The notes under the pieces were generated by a model, which saw only the letters and a program-made list of their open reading frames with translations, ran no database searches and was not told where the DNA came from. Both the position numbers and the translations under genes were made by a program. Below, piece after piece: positions 8,359 through 17,850 of a DNA stretch of 64,000 bases. The number at the start of each line of letters is the position of its first letter. The stretch's first letter is position 1. The stretch lies in the NCBI GenBank assembly GCA_945919795.1, contig CAMEJJ010000013.1:1-64000 (forward strand), written 5' to 3'. The stretch is from an uncultured Lachnospiraceae bacterium (GTDB lineage Bacteria; Bacillota; Clostridia; Lachnospirales; Lachnospiraceae).

Positions 8359-9123
8359 ATGGGCAGATTGGAAAATAAGGTCGCAATTATTACAGGAGGC
8401 AATTCCGGAATTGGTGCATGTACCGCGGAATTGTTTGCAAAAGAGGGGGCAAAGGTTGTTATCTCTGCAAGGCGTGTGGAGCAGTTAGAAGAAGTTGCCG
8501 GAAAAATTAGGGAAGCAGGCGGAGAGGTTTTGGTTGTTCCCTGCGACATTTCCAAAAAAGAACAGTGTTCAGAGGTTATTGAAAAAACAATTCAGGCATA
8601 TGGAAAGGTTGATATTCTGGTAAATAACGCCGGAGTTGTAGACAGTGGTTTGGAACCCATTGAAAAGGTTACAGATGATACCATAGACAGATTGATTGAC
8701 ATCAATGCAAAAGGTACTCTTTATATGGCACGTGAAGCTGCAAAAGTCATGATTGAAGCAAAGGCCGGTTCCATTGTCAATGTATCAAGTGTTGCCGGTT
8801 ATACAGGTGGAGGCGGAGTAGCCTATGTATCCAGTAAAGCAGCCGTAATCGGTATGACAAAAAATATCGCAATGCGTTGTGCTGCTGACAGCGTACGTTG
8901 CAACGCGTTATGCCCCGGAAGTGTGGTTACACCCATGACCATGAACATGAAACAGGATGGATTGGATCCGAATATGATGGGAGCAATGGCAAAACACGCT
9001 GATTTAACACTTCCTGTCAGCCGTCCGAATGAGATTGCAAATGCAATCCTGTTTTTGGCAAGTGATGAATCATCTGCGATTACCGGTCAGGTAATTGTCA
9101 TTGATCATGGTGCAAATTTATAA
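8359..9123 (+). CDS. SDR family NAD(P)-dependent oxidoreductase
   Basis: This classical short-chain dehydrogenase has 254 residues. It shows TGGNSGIGA near residue 12 for the dinucleotide, NNAG near 90, a serine in VSSVAGY and the catalytic YVSSK. The C terminus ASDESSAITGQVIVIDHG is typical of the FabG/3-hydroxyacyl reductase group. It follows the GABA-type module after a 130-base gap with its own ribosome site (AGGAGG), and the substrate may be a hydroxyacid or 3-oxoacyl compound. The lack of fatty-acid synthesis neighbours argues against housekeeping FabG. Confidence 0.88.
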   Translation: MGRLENKVAIITGGNSGIGACTAELFAKEGAKVVISARRVEQLEEVAGKIREAGGEVLVVPCDISKKEQCSEVIEKTIQAYGKVDILVNNAGVVDSGLEPIEKVTDDTIDRLIDINAKGTLYMAREAAKVMIEAKAGSIVNVSSVAGYTGGGGVAYVSSKAAVIGMTKNIAMRCAADSVRCNALCPGSVVTPMTMNMKQDGLDPNMMGAMAKHADLTLPVSRPNEIANAILFLASDESSAITGQVIVIDHGANL

Positions 9124-9132
9124 GAAATATAT

Positions 9133-9170
9133 TGTTGCATCCAAATTCCAAAACTTATCTGGATGCAACA
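9133..9170. terminator. perfect inverted repeat between convergent genes
   Basis: TGTTGCATCCA (9133-9143) and TGGATGCAACA (9160-9170) form a perfect 11-bp stem between two convergent genes. Neither side carries a strong T run, but the placement suggests a shared bidirectional terminator. Confidence 0.6.
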
Positions 9171-9188
9171 GTATAGGGTAGATTTTGA

Positions 9189-11168
9189 TTACGGATTGGA
9201 TAAATAAATCCATTCATCCGTAGAACCCAGTTTTCCACCCGTGCTTGTGATTTGTCTGATACGAATACGGTCACCATCGGCTAACTCGTATCCATAAGTC
9301 AGTAAAGCATTTTCATCTACAAATTTTGTTTTCTGCTTGTGTCCGTTAATGAAGATACAACTGGATTCGGTAAAATGTTCGCCGGTTACAACGACAACGT
9401 CTGTGCCCTGGCGGACATTTTTTATGGTGATGGGATAAAGACCAAGCTGTAACTGGGATGTATCATATCGATCAACACCGCCATAGATATATTTTTTGCC
9501 ATATAACATATCATATTCCAATAAATGAAGATTTTTATCATAGTATGGATTGTCCGCATATAATTGATGGAAACGGGTTAATATACCGTTGGAGTATCCC
9601 AGTTTCCCCATGACATGTGAGGACAACTGATAAGCATTTAAATTTTTATCTTTTTGCTCTAAACCAATGTTATCCCAGATGACATAGGTTGTCTGATAGG
9701 TGTTCTGATATTGTAAATCCGAATCTGTAATATCGAGTGTGGGCAGATGATCACCAAAAAAGACGATGACGGTATCTTCACCCAACGCTTTAACCTCGGC
9801 AATCAGCTTCCTGATAAATAAATCCGTTTCATGACATTCATTGATATAGTATTCAAATGCATTTTTAGTATCCTCGTTTTTTTCGCCCACTAAAGTAAGA
9901 TTATAGGGATTTTCCGGTGCCTCGGTCGGATATTTACCATGAAGCTGAACGGTAATGGTATAAATAAAATCTTTTTGTGGGGTAGACTTCATGCGTTCAA
10001 CAATCTGCCCTGGCAGAACACTGTCTTTTACCCAGTCGATGGAATTATACTCTAAGTCATTCATGTATTCCACTGAATCAAAAACATCAAAACCAAGGTG
10101 TTTAAACACCTGATTTCTCGAATAAAAGGTGCCCCGGTTATTGTGTATGACAGCAGTTGCATATCCTTCTTCCTGCAGGTTGTATGCCAGGCTTTCACAA
10201 GTCTGTTCTTTCAAAATAGTTTTGTAAGGATACTCACACAGAGCAAAATAATCCATGCTCATTCCGGTCAAGACCTCAAACTCCGTATTTACCGTTCCGG
10301 CACCGAAGGCAGGAACCGTTAATAGACCGGATGAATAGTTTTTAATCAGCCTGTGAAAATAAGGCGTTGGATCTGCATTATAAGAATAATACCGCATATT
10401 GTTTACATCAAAAAAAGACTCTAACTGAACAAAAATCACATTTGTTTTTTTGTCTGTTTCCCGATATTCATCAGCATCATATTGATTTAATGAATTCTGA
10501 ATGGTATGAATCCGTCGTTCGGAATAGGCAATTGGTTTCTGGATTCCGGAATCCAAAACGCTGTCTGTAAAGCAATACACAAAACCATGATATAAATAGG
10601 TAAGTGTAATATTACCGGTGTGTTTAAACTGGCGTTTTCCTGCATAAACGGAAAGAACCCCGCAAATCATAAAAATGCATAGGAAAATCATATCGCGAAG
10701 AATGTGTTTTCTACGGTCAATTTTGGGAATCCGTCTGCGCAGATAGACGGTGATTACCGTACAAAAACCTAAAAATACAATTGCAGCAGCAATCTGGGGA
10801 ATCCCCATATATTGCCTTATAATGCTGGCAACAGAAGAAAACACTTTGATGTCATTGAATGAAAAGGGCGATACCCGGTTTCCAAGTATGACGCAATTTA
10901 TAAGGCCCAAAACCAGCCAGAACAGACTAAAGAGAAATGCCCAAAATAATCGTTCCCGGAATAAGAGACAGACGGATAGCATAGCCATCAAAAGAACAAC
11001 ATTGATAAAATATGCAAAGGGTTCTTCGATGATAAACGTAAATCCGGCTTTTATGGAGCGGCGGTGAAGACATTCAATAACCAGTATTTCAAAAAAAGGT
11101 AAAATAATGATAAGAGGTATGATGTTTTGATTACATTTTCGAAAAAAATTCTTAATTACTTGAAACAT
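9189..11168 (-). CDS. LTA synthase family membrane sulfatase-fold protein
   Basis: This 659-residue protein has about five N-terminal membrane segments (residues 15-170) and then an extracellular alkaline-phosphatase/sulfatase domain, the plan of LtaS and phosphoglycerol transferases. VIFVQLESFFDV opens the catalytic domain. The likely nucleophile threonine lies in AGTVNTEFEVLTG, and metal ligands in VIVFFGDHLPTL. Family members move glycerol-phosphate from phosphatidylglycerol onto lipoteichoic acid or periplasmic glycans. A C-terminal extension of about 100 residues (IKNVRQGTDVVVVTGEHF onward) resembles an Ig-like IPT fold. The ribosome site AAAGGAAT fits the first ATG. A large inverted repeat lies in its leader. 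Confidence 0.88.
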   Translation of the reverse strand: MFQVIKNFFRKCNQNIIPLIIILPFFEILVIECLHRRSIKAGFTFIIEEPFAYFINVVLLMAMLSVCLLFRERLFWAFLFSLFWLVLGLINCVILGNRVSPFSFNDIKVFSSVASIIRQYMGIPQIAAAIVFLGFCTVITVYLRRRIPKIDRRKHILRDMIFLCIFMICGVLSVYAGKRQFKHTGNITLTYLYHGFVYCFTDSVLDSGIQKPIAYSERRIHTIQNSLNQYDADEYRETDKKTNVIFVQLESFFDVNNMRYYSYNADPTPYFHRLIKNYSSGLLTVPAFGAGTVNTEFEVLTGMSMDYFALCEYPYKTILKEQTCESLAYNLQEEGYATAVIHNNRGTFYSRNQVFKHLGFDVFDSVEYMNDLEYNSIDWVKDSVLPGQIVERMKSTPQKDFIYTITVQLHGKYPTEAPENPYNLTLVGEKNEDTKNAFEYYINECHETDLFIRKLIAEVKALGEDTVIVFFGDHLPTLDITDSDLQYQNTYQTTYVIWDNIGLEQKDKNLNAYQLSSHVMGKLGYSNGILTRFHQLYADNPYYDKNLHLLEYDMLYGKKYIYGGVDRYDTSQLQLGLYPITIKNVRQGTDVVVVTGEHFTESSCIFINGHKQKTKFVDENALLTYGYELADGDRIRIRQITSTGGKLGSTDEWIYLSNP

Positions 11169-11189
11169 ATTATGTATTCCTTTATTTCG

Positions 11190-11357
11190 TTTCGGATTTA
11201 TATTCCCGATATCTATCTTTTTCGCCTTGTACTTCGGTATCTAGCCTTTCTAAGTGGCATGCTCACAAAGTATTATTAAATGACCGGTTTCAAAAAGGCA
11301 CGAAACCTCGTAAAAGCCGGCGGACAAAGATAGATATCGGGAACACAAATCCGAGAA
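11190..11357 (-). ncRNA. large inverted repeat / candidate structured leader RNA
   Basis: Two arms of about 31 bases, 11190-11220 and 11326-11356, are complementary with about two mismatches. They enclose about 105 bases that hold smaller helices, including GGTTTC/GAAACC at 11286-11308. In the minus direction the structure ends about 20 bases before the start codon of the LtaS-like gene, as a 5' leader element would. A palindromic mobile element (MITE) is the main alternative. I do not recognise it as a known riboswitch class. Confidence 0.5.
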
Positions 11358-11599
11358 ACCATATGACAATATCAGTATTTTAGCACAGAAAGAGAAAAGG
11401 GATTGTACTTTCGCAAATACATTTTGGGATGTATTTTTATAGAATCATGTAGAAAAGTACGTGTTTTTTCTGATTTTCAGAGATATAATAAGGGAGGAAT
11501 AGTTAAAGTATAATATTATATTATTGTTGGCGGCAGAGTTTATTTTTATGGTAGTTGTCAATTGTGATTATTTTACTTATATGGAGGAGTTTTCATAAA

Positions 11600-13465
11600 A
11601 TGATTATTGATTCCAATATACAAATACCTTTCCATCCGATTGATTTAGAGGATATGTGGTGGTATAAAGCAAGAGAAAGAGAAGATGATGTACAAGCCTG
11701 TGACAGCATCTTTGGCAGTATTTTTTTGTGGTCAAAGGCTTATTATACGGAAGTGGCAAAGATAGCCGGATGTGCGGTTGCACGTTATTTTATACAGGGG
11801 CACCAGGTCTACAGTTATCCTATGGGGGGAACAGAAGAAAATCGGCAGCAGGCTGTGGAAATACTATTAAAGTTAGCGCATGCTAAAAATGAAAAGCTTT
11901 GGCTCTCGGTCTTTTCTGAATCCCAAAAGGCACATATTAAAAAATATTTTCCGGGTATTTTTGAAATAGATGGAATTCGTGATCGTTATGACTATGTATA
12001 TGAAACAGAACGCCTTGCTACCCTGAAAGGAAAAAAACTATCGGCAAAGCGTAATCATATTAATCGCTTTATTGAGAAGTATGAGTGGAGCTATGAAAAG
12101 ATTACCTATGCAAATAAAGAATTATGCTGGGAGATGGAGCAGAACTGGTTTGATCTGCACATGCAGGAGCCGGGTGTCGAAAAACGGGAGTTAGAGGCTG
12201 AAAAGCAGGCAATCCGTACAGCACTGGATCATTTTGAGGAACTTGATTTTACCGGTGGCATTCTGAAAGCAGATGGAAAAGTGGTAGCTTTTACAATTGG
12301 TGAACGATTAAACGAAAATACCATGGTAGTACATTTTGAAAAGGCATATCCGGATATGCAGGGAGCTTTTCAGATGATTAACCGTGAGTTTGCAGCAAAT
12401 AACTGCAAGGAAATGAAATATATTAATCGGGAAGAAGATACCGGAGATCCCGGATTACGGAAAGCAAAGATGTCTTATTATCCCGATTTGTTTGCAAAAA
12501 AATACTATGCCATCGAGAGTGATATTACCTACGCTTCCAAAGAGGATGAAGAGCAGATTATAGAACTTTGGAAAGAATGCTTTGGCGATGAGGAGAGCTA
12601 CATTCGTTTCTATCTTACCCATCGTTTTACAGAAGATAATATGCTTTGTATCCGTGAGAATGGAAAAATTGTGTCCATGGCAAGTTTTCTTCCGGCGTCC
12701 TTAAAATGTCAGGTTGACAAGGATGTATGGGAAGAGACTTTGCCCGAAGGGAAATGCACAGATATCGTTTCAACAGAAACCAATCGAATGAGCGATAATC
12801 AGAAGGAAGACAACATGCAGAGTACAGATGTTTTGTATGTCTATGCGGTAGCAACCAGATTTGAAAGCCGGAATAAAGGCTATGCTGCAAAAATCATTCA
12901 GCATGCTATTCATAAATGGAAGAAACCTCTGATTTTGCAACATGCATCGGAAAGTCTTGAAACTTATTATGAAAAGCAAGGTTTTGTCACATGTTTTAAA
13001 CGTTATCTATATGATTTTGTAGCAGAAAATCTGCTTCCCGGTCGCGTTGATACCCATGGAGAATTTGAAATTATCCGTGATTTTACAGAAGAAGTTATTC
13101 GTGATTACGAAGAAAAGAGAAATGCCTTTTTTGATGGGCGGATGCATGTGAGTTGGGATTACGAGGCACTCTCGTATGCGCTTAAGGAAAATGCATTTGT
13201 CGGCGGATATTTAGTTAAGGCAAAACAGGGATATCTGCTTTGCAGAGTCGAAGAAGGTGTCGTAAGAATTGTAGAATCCTTGATACATTTTGATGAATTG
13301 AAAAGTGATTTCTGGCAGGGAGTTTTACAGGAATTGTGTCAAAAAGACAACTGCAATATTTTGTGGGTTCATAACCGTGGTGGAATGATTTTGCCGACAA
13401 AAGAGTGCGCAGAAATCATTGAAAACTCTGCTAAAAAGGGATATCTTGGTTTGACGTTGGATTGA
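11600..13465 (+). CDS. DUF2156 (phosphatidylglycerol lysyltransferase-like) - GNAT fusion
   Basis: The start is placed at 11600 because GGAGGAG lies 11-17 bases upstream and the protein then begins MIIDSNIQIPFHPI. An upstream in-frame ATG at 11555 has no ribosome site. The protein has 621 residues. Residues 1-290 match DUF2156, the FemAB-like fold of the lysyl-phosphatidylglycerol synthase C-terminal domain. Residues of about 295-490 form a GNAT acetyltransferase with an acetyl-CoA loop around RNKGYAAKI. The last 130 residues resemble a GNAT-associated sterol-carrier-like region. The family is common in Lachnospiraceae with no established substrate. The promoter probably lies within 11400-11550. 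Confidence 0.8.
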   Translation: MIIDSNIQIPFHPIDLEDMWWYKAREREDDVQACDSIFGSIFLWSKAYYTEVAKIAGCAVARYFIQGHQVYSYPMGGTEENRQQAVEILLKLAHAKNEKLWLSVFSESQKAHIKKYFPGIFEIDGIRDRYDYVYETERLATLKGKKLSAKRNHINRFIEKYEWSYEKITYANKELCWEMEQNWFDLHMQEPGVEKRELEAEKQAIRTALDHFEELDFTGGILKADGKVVAFTIGERLNENTMVVHFEKAYPDMQGAFQMINREFAANNCKEMKYINREEDTGDPGLRKAKMSYYPDLFAKKYYAIESDITYASKEDEEQIIELWKECFGDEESYIRFYLTHRFTEDNMLCIRENGKIVSMASFLPASLKCQVDKDVWEETLPEGKCTDIVSTETNRMSDNQKEDNMQSTDVLYVYAVATRFESRNKGYAAKIIQHAIHKWKKPLILQHASESLETYYEKQGFVTCFKRYLYDFVAENLLPGRVDTHGEFEIIRDFTEEVIRDYEEKRNAFFDGRMHVSWDYEALSYALKENAFVGGYLVKAKQGYLLCRVEEGVVRIVESLIHFDELKSDFWQGVLQELCQKDNCNILWVHNRGGMILPTKECAEIIENSAKKGYLGLTLD

Positions 13466-13539
13466 GCAGTGCTATTAAGAAGTTGTCCATCTGCGTAACC
13501 CAGTAATGAAAAACCATTGCAATCAGCGGCATACACGTA

Positions 13540-14487
13540 TTAAGATGCTGTCTGCCTTTGTAACCAGGCAATGGCTAAATCCATCCATGGCTGCACTGCT
13601 TCGACAATTTGAGAATCGTCGCGGGCAGTCATTTTTGTGCCAAGAGCCAATCCGTGCCCACCTTCGCCAAAAATATGCAGTTCATAGGGAATATGAAATT
13701 TTTCCAAAGCAGTCACGAATTTTAGAGCGTTAGCGGGTAAAATCAGATTATCCTGCGCTGTATGCCAGATAAAAGTAGGCGGAGTATCAATGGAAACCTG
13801 GTTTTGCAAAGAATAAAATTTTTCGCTTTCTTTTGTATAGGGACCGCCAAAAATGTAGGCATTCATGGCTGCTTCAAAATCTACAAAATAGCGTTTTTCC
13901 CGTTTGTCCATGACAAAAATCTGTTCAAGCGGCATATTTGGATGAATCATGTCATAGGAAATATCTGTGATCTTCATATCCGGAGTTGTTCCAATGTCTA
14001 AATGACTGGTAGAGGATGCGAGATCCAAAACAGGATATCCCAAAATCATACCATTGGGGCGAATTAATTCGGGACAATCCGCATAATCGGGAAGCTGCAG
14101 AGCGTTGTTCCAGAATACACCGAGAGAAGCCGCAACATGGGCACCTGCTGAAAAACCGGAAACATAAACTTTATCCGGATCAATATGCCATTCTTTGCTG
14201 TGACGGCGCACATAAGAAACTGCATCTGCCAGATCCTTCAGAGGGCCCGGCATAACTGCAAATTCATTGACACCATAATGAAGAACAATTGCGTGAAAAC
14301 CGGCTGCAACATATTGCAGAGCAATCGGAGTTGCCTCTCTGTCGGACAGATAATGATAGCCGCCACCGGGGCAGATAATCACGACGGGACGGACAGCATT
14401 ATGCTGAAAATCTTTCGAATCCTCTATAATAAATGTATTAATATATACTTTTCGTTCTTTCGCTAAAAAAATCTTTTTGCAATACAT
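13540..14487 (-). CDS. alpha/beta hydrolase, acetyl-esterase type
   Basis: This 315-residue protein has the alpha/beta hydrolase fold of the BD-FAE/acetyl-xylan esterase group. CPGGGYHYLSDREA is the oxyanion-hole strand, GFSAGAH the nucleophile elbow with catalytic serine, and GEGGHG holds the likely catalytic histidine; an Asp near WHTAQDN completes the triad. No signal peptide is seen, so it acts in the cytoplasm, probably removing acetyl groups from imported oligosaccharides. GAGG precedes the ATG. It stands alone on the minus strand. Confidence 0.87.
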   Translation of the reverse strand: MYCKKIFLAKERKVYINTFIIEDSKDFQHNAVRPVVIICPGGGYHYLSDREATPIALQYVAAGFHAIVLHYGVNEFAVMPGPLKDLADAVSYVRRHSKEWHIDPDKVYVSGFSAGAHVAASLGVFWNNALQLPDYADCPELIRPNGMILGYPVLDLASSTSHLDIGTTPDMKITDISYDMIHPNMPLEQIFVMDKREKRYFVDFEAAMNAYIFGGPYTKESEKFYSLQNQVSIDTPPTFIWHTAQDNLILPANALKFVTALEKFHIPYELHIFGEGGHGLALGTKMTARDDSQIVEAVQPWMDLAIAWLQRQTAS

Positions 14488-14586
14488 AAAAAAACCTCGT
14501 TCCTATATCAATAATTCTTGTTATTGTATCCATTATGCATTCATGTTAAGATGCATTGCATTTCCTATAACATGCATGGTATATCA

Positions 14587-15450
14587 TCATGATTGGGCAG
14601 ATGCACTACCAGTACGGTATTTCTTTAATAGCTCGTCCATTTCATCTTCATCTTTAATCAGTTCCGGTCCGTTTAACTGATGCTTTAATCCCTTGCTTTC
14701 CAAAAAACGATAGGCAATCATAAAAGTAGCATCGTCAAAAGAAGTGAAAAACTGTGAGTTGATGCGGTCAATTTTTTCAGCCGTTGACATGGAAGTGAGT
14801 GTGTCTGCAAAACGGAAGACTTCTTCAAACGCATACATGGCAATCGATTCCTGCTGTCGGATATCCGACGTGATTTCCTGAACATGAAATACATACATAT
14901 AGACGCGAAGCCACTGTGTGCGTCCGGGGAACCATTCGTAGATCACATTGTATTTTTGGTTCATGCTCTGTACTTCACGGTTCCAAATCTCTGACATATA
15001 GGAAGAGTTTGTGATGTTTTGTATCTGTTCATCTGTTAAGCAGAGATTGTATTTCTCATTAAAATCACGGATGATCTTTTTTCGTTTGTTAATTGCTTTT
15101 GGAAGCGGATCGTATTTAACAGTATCAACATAAGGCTGTTGTGCCTGAGCTTTTGCCTGAGACGGACGGCTGGTGGTCCGGCTATTGCCCTTTTCTTTGT
15201 CCCAGCGCTTCGGATCCCATCCGTACTGCTTTTCCCGTTCCTTTGATTCTTTATTTTTCTGGGCGTTGATAATCAAATATATGATAATACCAATGATAGC
15301 CAGAATTACAAGCGGTTTCAAAAACACAGATAGAAATCCAAAAGCAACGCATCCAAAAATCAAAAGCCGGAATAAATCTGCATGACGGTTATCCGGTTGT
15401 GTTTTACTATATAATATAATAATGAAAATAATAAAAAATACAATTTCCAT
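14587..15450 (-). CDS. membrane-anchored protein of unknown function
   Basis: This 287-residue protein begins with three hydrophobic segments (roughly residues 1-15, 26-42 and 45-62), with an Asn/Lys-rich stretch after them. A charged, low-complexity linker (residues 65-110) leads to a soluble helical domain with WNREVQSMNQKYN and WFPGRTQWLRVYMYVF. I recognise no catalytic motif. It starts after AGGAGAT and is flanked by genes with no clear link. One copy of a 45-base repeated hairpin element lies about 120 bases upstream in the same orientation. Confidence 0.7.
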   Translation of the reverse strand: MEIVFFIIFIIILYSKTQPDNRHADLFRLLIFGCVAFGFLSVFLKPLVILAIIGIIIYLIINAQKNKESKEREKQYGWDPKRWDKEKGNSRTTSRPSQAKAQAQQPYVDTVKYDPLPKAINKRKKIIRDFNEKYNLCLTDEQIQNITNSSYMSEIWNREVQSMNQKYNVIYEWFPGRTQWLRVYMYVFHVQEITSDIRQQESIAMYAFEEVFRFADTLTSMSTAEKIDRINSQFFTSFDDATFMIAYRFLESKGLKHQLNGPELIKDEDEMDELLKKYRTGSASAQS

Positions 15451-15570
15451 AAGGTGTTATCTCCTGTAGCATATGTAATAAATATACTATCATATTTGGA
15501 GGGCAATTAAAAGGTAAATTACAATGCTCAAAATAATGAAAATAATCGCTCTTTGCAAAGAATATTTCAT

Positions 15571-15617
15571 TATTATATAATATTGATATTGGAGTCAAAA
15601 GGTATTTTGCCCCATGA
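15571..15617 (-). repeat. repeated hairpin leader element, copy 1
   Basis: Read on the minus strand the element runs TCATGGGGCAAAA, a short loop, TTTTGACTCC, then AATATCAAT and an AT-rich tail. The arms GCAAAA and TTTTG form a hairpin. Two further copies occur at 57224 and 61572. Each copy precedes a gene in its own orientation, here the membrane protein ending at 15450. Confidence 0.6.
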
Positions 15618-15652
15618 TTGAAATTGAAAAATCGAAAAGGACAGGGAGAAAA

Positions 15653-16816
15653 ATGATGAAAAAAAGAATTCCTTTTATTCAAATACTGATGTGTAGTATG
15701 ATAATCTTCCTTTTTATTGGGCTTATGGGTTGCTCTAAAAAGGAAGATGTCGGAAGCAAGACGGATAATATAACAGAAAATAGCGGTAATGGGTTATCAG
15801 ATAGCGAAAAATTACAGATAACAGAAGTAGCCGAAGCAGAAAAAACTGAATTAGCAGGAAGTGATATTGAAGATACCGTTACCGTATCCCCAACTGAAAA
15901 TGATAATGCGGGATCAGACGCAGAAGGAATCGTCGATAGTACAGAGATACAAAAAACGCAGGAAACGGTTACGTATTCAGAAGAAGATTTAGAAGAAGTA
16001 TATACAACTTCAACATTAAATATCCGCAAAGGTCCAAGTAAAGAAGCGGATGTTTATCAATTGGTTTCCGGACATACGCAGTTATTTCGTATCGCTGATG
16101 ACGGCGAATGGAGCCGTATTTATTTCGATGGTGGAGTTTACTATGCTGCCAGTGAATTTTTGAAAGTAAAAGCGGAAGGCAGTAACGGATATGTTGTTGT
16201 GATTGATGCGGGACATCAGTCCAAAGGAAATTCCGAGAAAGAACCGATAGGTCCCGGTGCTACGGAAACAAAAGCAAAGGTGTCCGGTGGAACCAGTGGA
16301 AAAACCAGTGGGCTCGCAGAGTACCAACTGACACTACAGGTGGCATTAAAATTACAACTTGAATTGGAAGCACGCGGATATGAAGTGATCATGGTCCGTA
16401 CCACCAATGATGTAAACATCAGCAATTCCGAAAGAGCTGCCGTTGCCAACAATGCCGGAGCAGATGCCTTTATCCGGATTCATGCCAATGGTTCGGAAGA
16501 TACTTCTGTCAATGGCGCCATGACCATCTGCCAGACCGCTTCCAATCCTTATAATGGCAATCTCGCTTCAGAGAGTAAGGCTTTATCACAGAGTGTGCTG
16601 GATGCTTTTGTAGCTGCTACCGGCTGTAAAAAGCAATATGTCTGGGAAACGGATACCATGAGTGGTATTAACTGGTGTCAGGTTCCGGTGACCATTATTG
16701 AGATGGGGTATATGACCAATCCTACAGAGGATGCGGCAATGGCAAGTGAAGATTATCAGAATAAAATGGTTATGGGAATGGCGAATGGAATTGATAATTA
16801 TCTAGCCGGTCGCTGA
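15653..16816 (+). CDS. lipoprotein N-acetylmuramoyl-L-alanine amidase with SH3 domain
   Basis: The start is set at 15653, after AGGGAG; 15656 is an equal alternative. A lipoprotein signal ends in the lipobox LMGC near residue 28. An acidic Ser/Thr-rich linker follows. A bacterial SH3 domain (residues about 115-180, with TLNIRKGPS) precedes an Amidase_3 domain. Its zinc ligands are His in VVIDAGHQ, Glu in AEYQL and His in IRIHANG, with the catalytic Glu in IEMGYMTN. The protein would be anchored outside the membrane and cut the bond between MurNAc and the stem peptide. It lies directly before the flagellar genes but has its own promoter region. Confidence 0.92.
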   Translation: MMKKRIPFIQILMCSMIIFLFIGLMGCSKKEDVGSKTDNITENSGNGLSDSEKLQITEVAEAEKTELAGSDIEDTVTVSPTENDNAGSDAEGIVDSTEIQKTQETVTYSEEDLEEVYTTSTLNIRKGPSKEADVYQLVSGHTQLFRIADDGEWSRIYFDGGVYYAASEFLKVKAEGSNGYVVVIDAGHQSKGNSEKEPIGPGATETKAKVSGGTSGKTSGLAEYQLTLQVALKLQLELEARGYEVIMVRTTNDVNISNSERAAVANNAGADAFIRIHANGSEDTSVNGAMTICQTASNPYNGNLASESKALSQSVLDAFVAATGCKKQYVWETDTMSGINWCQVPVTIIEMGYMTNPTEDAAMASEDYQNKMVMGMANGIDNYLAGR

Positions 16817-16918
16817 TTCATATTATGATTTGGACTTTCATTTTTATGATTCTGTATGGAATTTTGTGTAATTAAAATAAATAGATAAGAAAAATGACTA
16901 AAATATTTTTCAGAAAAC

Positions 16919-16945
16919 TAAAGTTTTAAAAATTCCTTCCGATAA
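16919..16945 (+). promoter_or_regulatory. sigma-D (sigma-28) promoter of the flgM operon
   Basis: TAAA at 16919-16922 and TCCGATAA at 16938-16945 are 15 bases apart, close to the TAAA-N15-GCCGATAA consensus. It lies 43 bases before flgM. Confidence 0.8.
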
Positions 16946-16987
16946 ACATAATAAGACAAAGCACATTCCAGGGAAGGAGGGAGTCTT

Positions 16988-17263
16988 ATGCGTATCGGAA
17001 ATTATCAAATGATACAGCAGATTTACAACACAACCAAACCCGCAAGCACAGGAAAAGCACAGAAAAAAGGATTTTCTGATGTGGTATCCATTTCCAATGC
17101 AGGAAAAGATGTTTCTGCGGCAAAAGCGGCCGTAGCAGCTTCGCCTGATGTCAGAACAGAGCTTGTGGACTCCATCAAATCCCGGATTCAGGCCGGAACA
17201 TATGATGTGAGTGCAGATGATTTTGCAGACAGACTGGTTGCAAAATTCAATGGGGAGTTTTAA
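16988..17263 (+). CDS. flgM: anti-sigma-28 factor FlgM
   Basis: FlgM binds sigma-D and keeps late flagellar genes silent until it is exported through the finished hook. The 91-residue protein ends with the typical VDSIKSRIQAGTYDVSADDF then ADRLVAKF helix. AAGGAGGGAG gives a strong ribosome site. It opens a cluster flgM-flgN-flgK-flgK and has its own sigma-D-type promoter, so the inhibitor is under feedback control. Confidence 0.92.
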   Translation: MRIGNYQMIQQIYNTTKPASTGKAQKKGFSDVVSISNAGKDVSAAKAAVAASPDVRTELVDSIKSRIQAGTYDVSADDFADRLVAKFNGEF

Positions 17264-17312
17264 TTCAGAAGTTTTCATTCAGAGATGAAATTAAGAAAAT
17301 GAGGTAATTCCA

Positions 17313-17831
17313 ATGGCTAGTCTTATGGAAAACTTAATGGACCTGTTAGAGCAGGAAAATAGTGAATATGAAAAGTTATTGGAATTATCCATGAATAAAA
17401 CTCCGGTTATTATCGAAGGCAATATTGAAATGCTGGAAAAAATCACGGATGATGAAAATGTTATTGTCGGCAGGGTAAATTCACTTGATAAACAGCGTGA
17501 GCAGGTTATGAAGGACATTGCCGCAGTATTGAACAAGGATGTTCAGGAATTGAAACTGACACAACTGACCCTGTTACTTGCCGAAAGACCGCAGGAGCAG
17601 AAACGGTTAGCAGCTATTCACACAAAATTAAAGATTACAACGGAGCAGTTGGTCAGAGTGAATGAGCACAACAGGGATCTGATTGCCAGATCCTTGGAGA
17701 TGGTTCAGTACAATATGAATGTTGTCAAAAGTTTAAAGACAGCACCGGAAACAGCAAATTACACGCGGGGTGCCTACAATGCAGGCAGTACCATAGGCGG
17801 AGGGCAAAAGAGCTTTGATGCAAAGCAATAG
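17313..17831 (+). CDS. flgN: flagellar export chaperone FlgN
   Basis: This 172-residue helical protein sits between flgM and flgK, the standard site of the FlgN chaperone that guards the hook-filament junction proteins FlgK and FlgL before export. It starts MASLMENLMDLLEQEN and has heptad-like helices throughout (ENVIVGRVNSLDKQREQVMKDI), then NYTRGAYNAGSTIGGGQ as a flexible tail. GAGGT precedes the ATG. Assignment rests on size, helical character and position. Confidence 0.88.
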   Translation: MASLMENLMDLLEQENSEYEKLLELSMNKTPVIIEGNIEMLEKITDDENVIVGRVNSLDKQREQVMKDIAAVLNKDVQELKLTQLTLLLAERPQEQKRLAAIHTKLKITTEQLVRVNEHNRDLIARSLEMVQYNMNVVKSLKTAPETANYTRGAYNAGSTIGGGQKSFDAKQ

Positions 17832-17850
17832 CCACGCGAGGTGATAACAT

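Noticed and set aside
13466-13560. Short similarity between the end of the esterase gene and sequence just past its stop (GTAACC-CAG-AATG type words)
   Set aside because: The likeness is about 20 bases with several mismatches and could be a small duplication, but it is too short to interpret.
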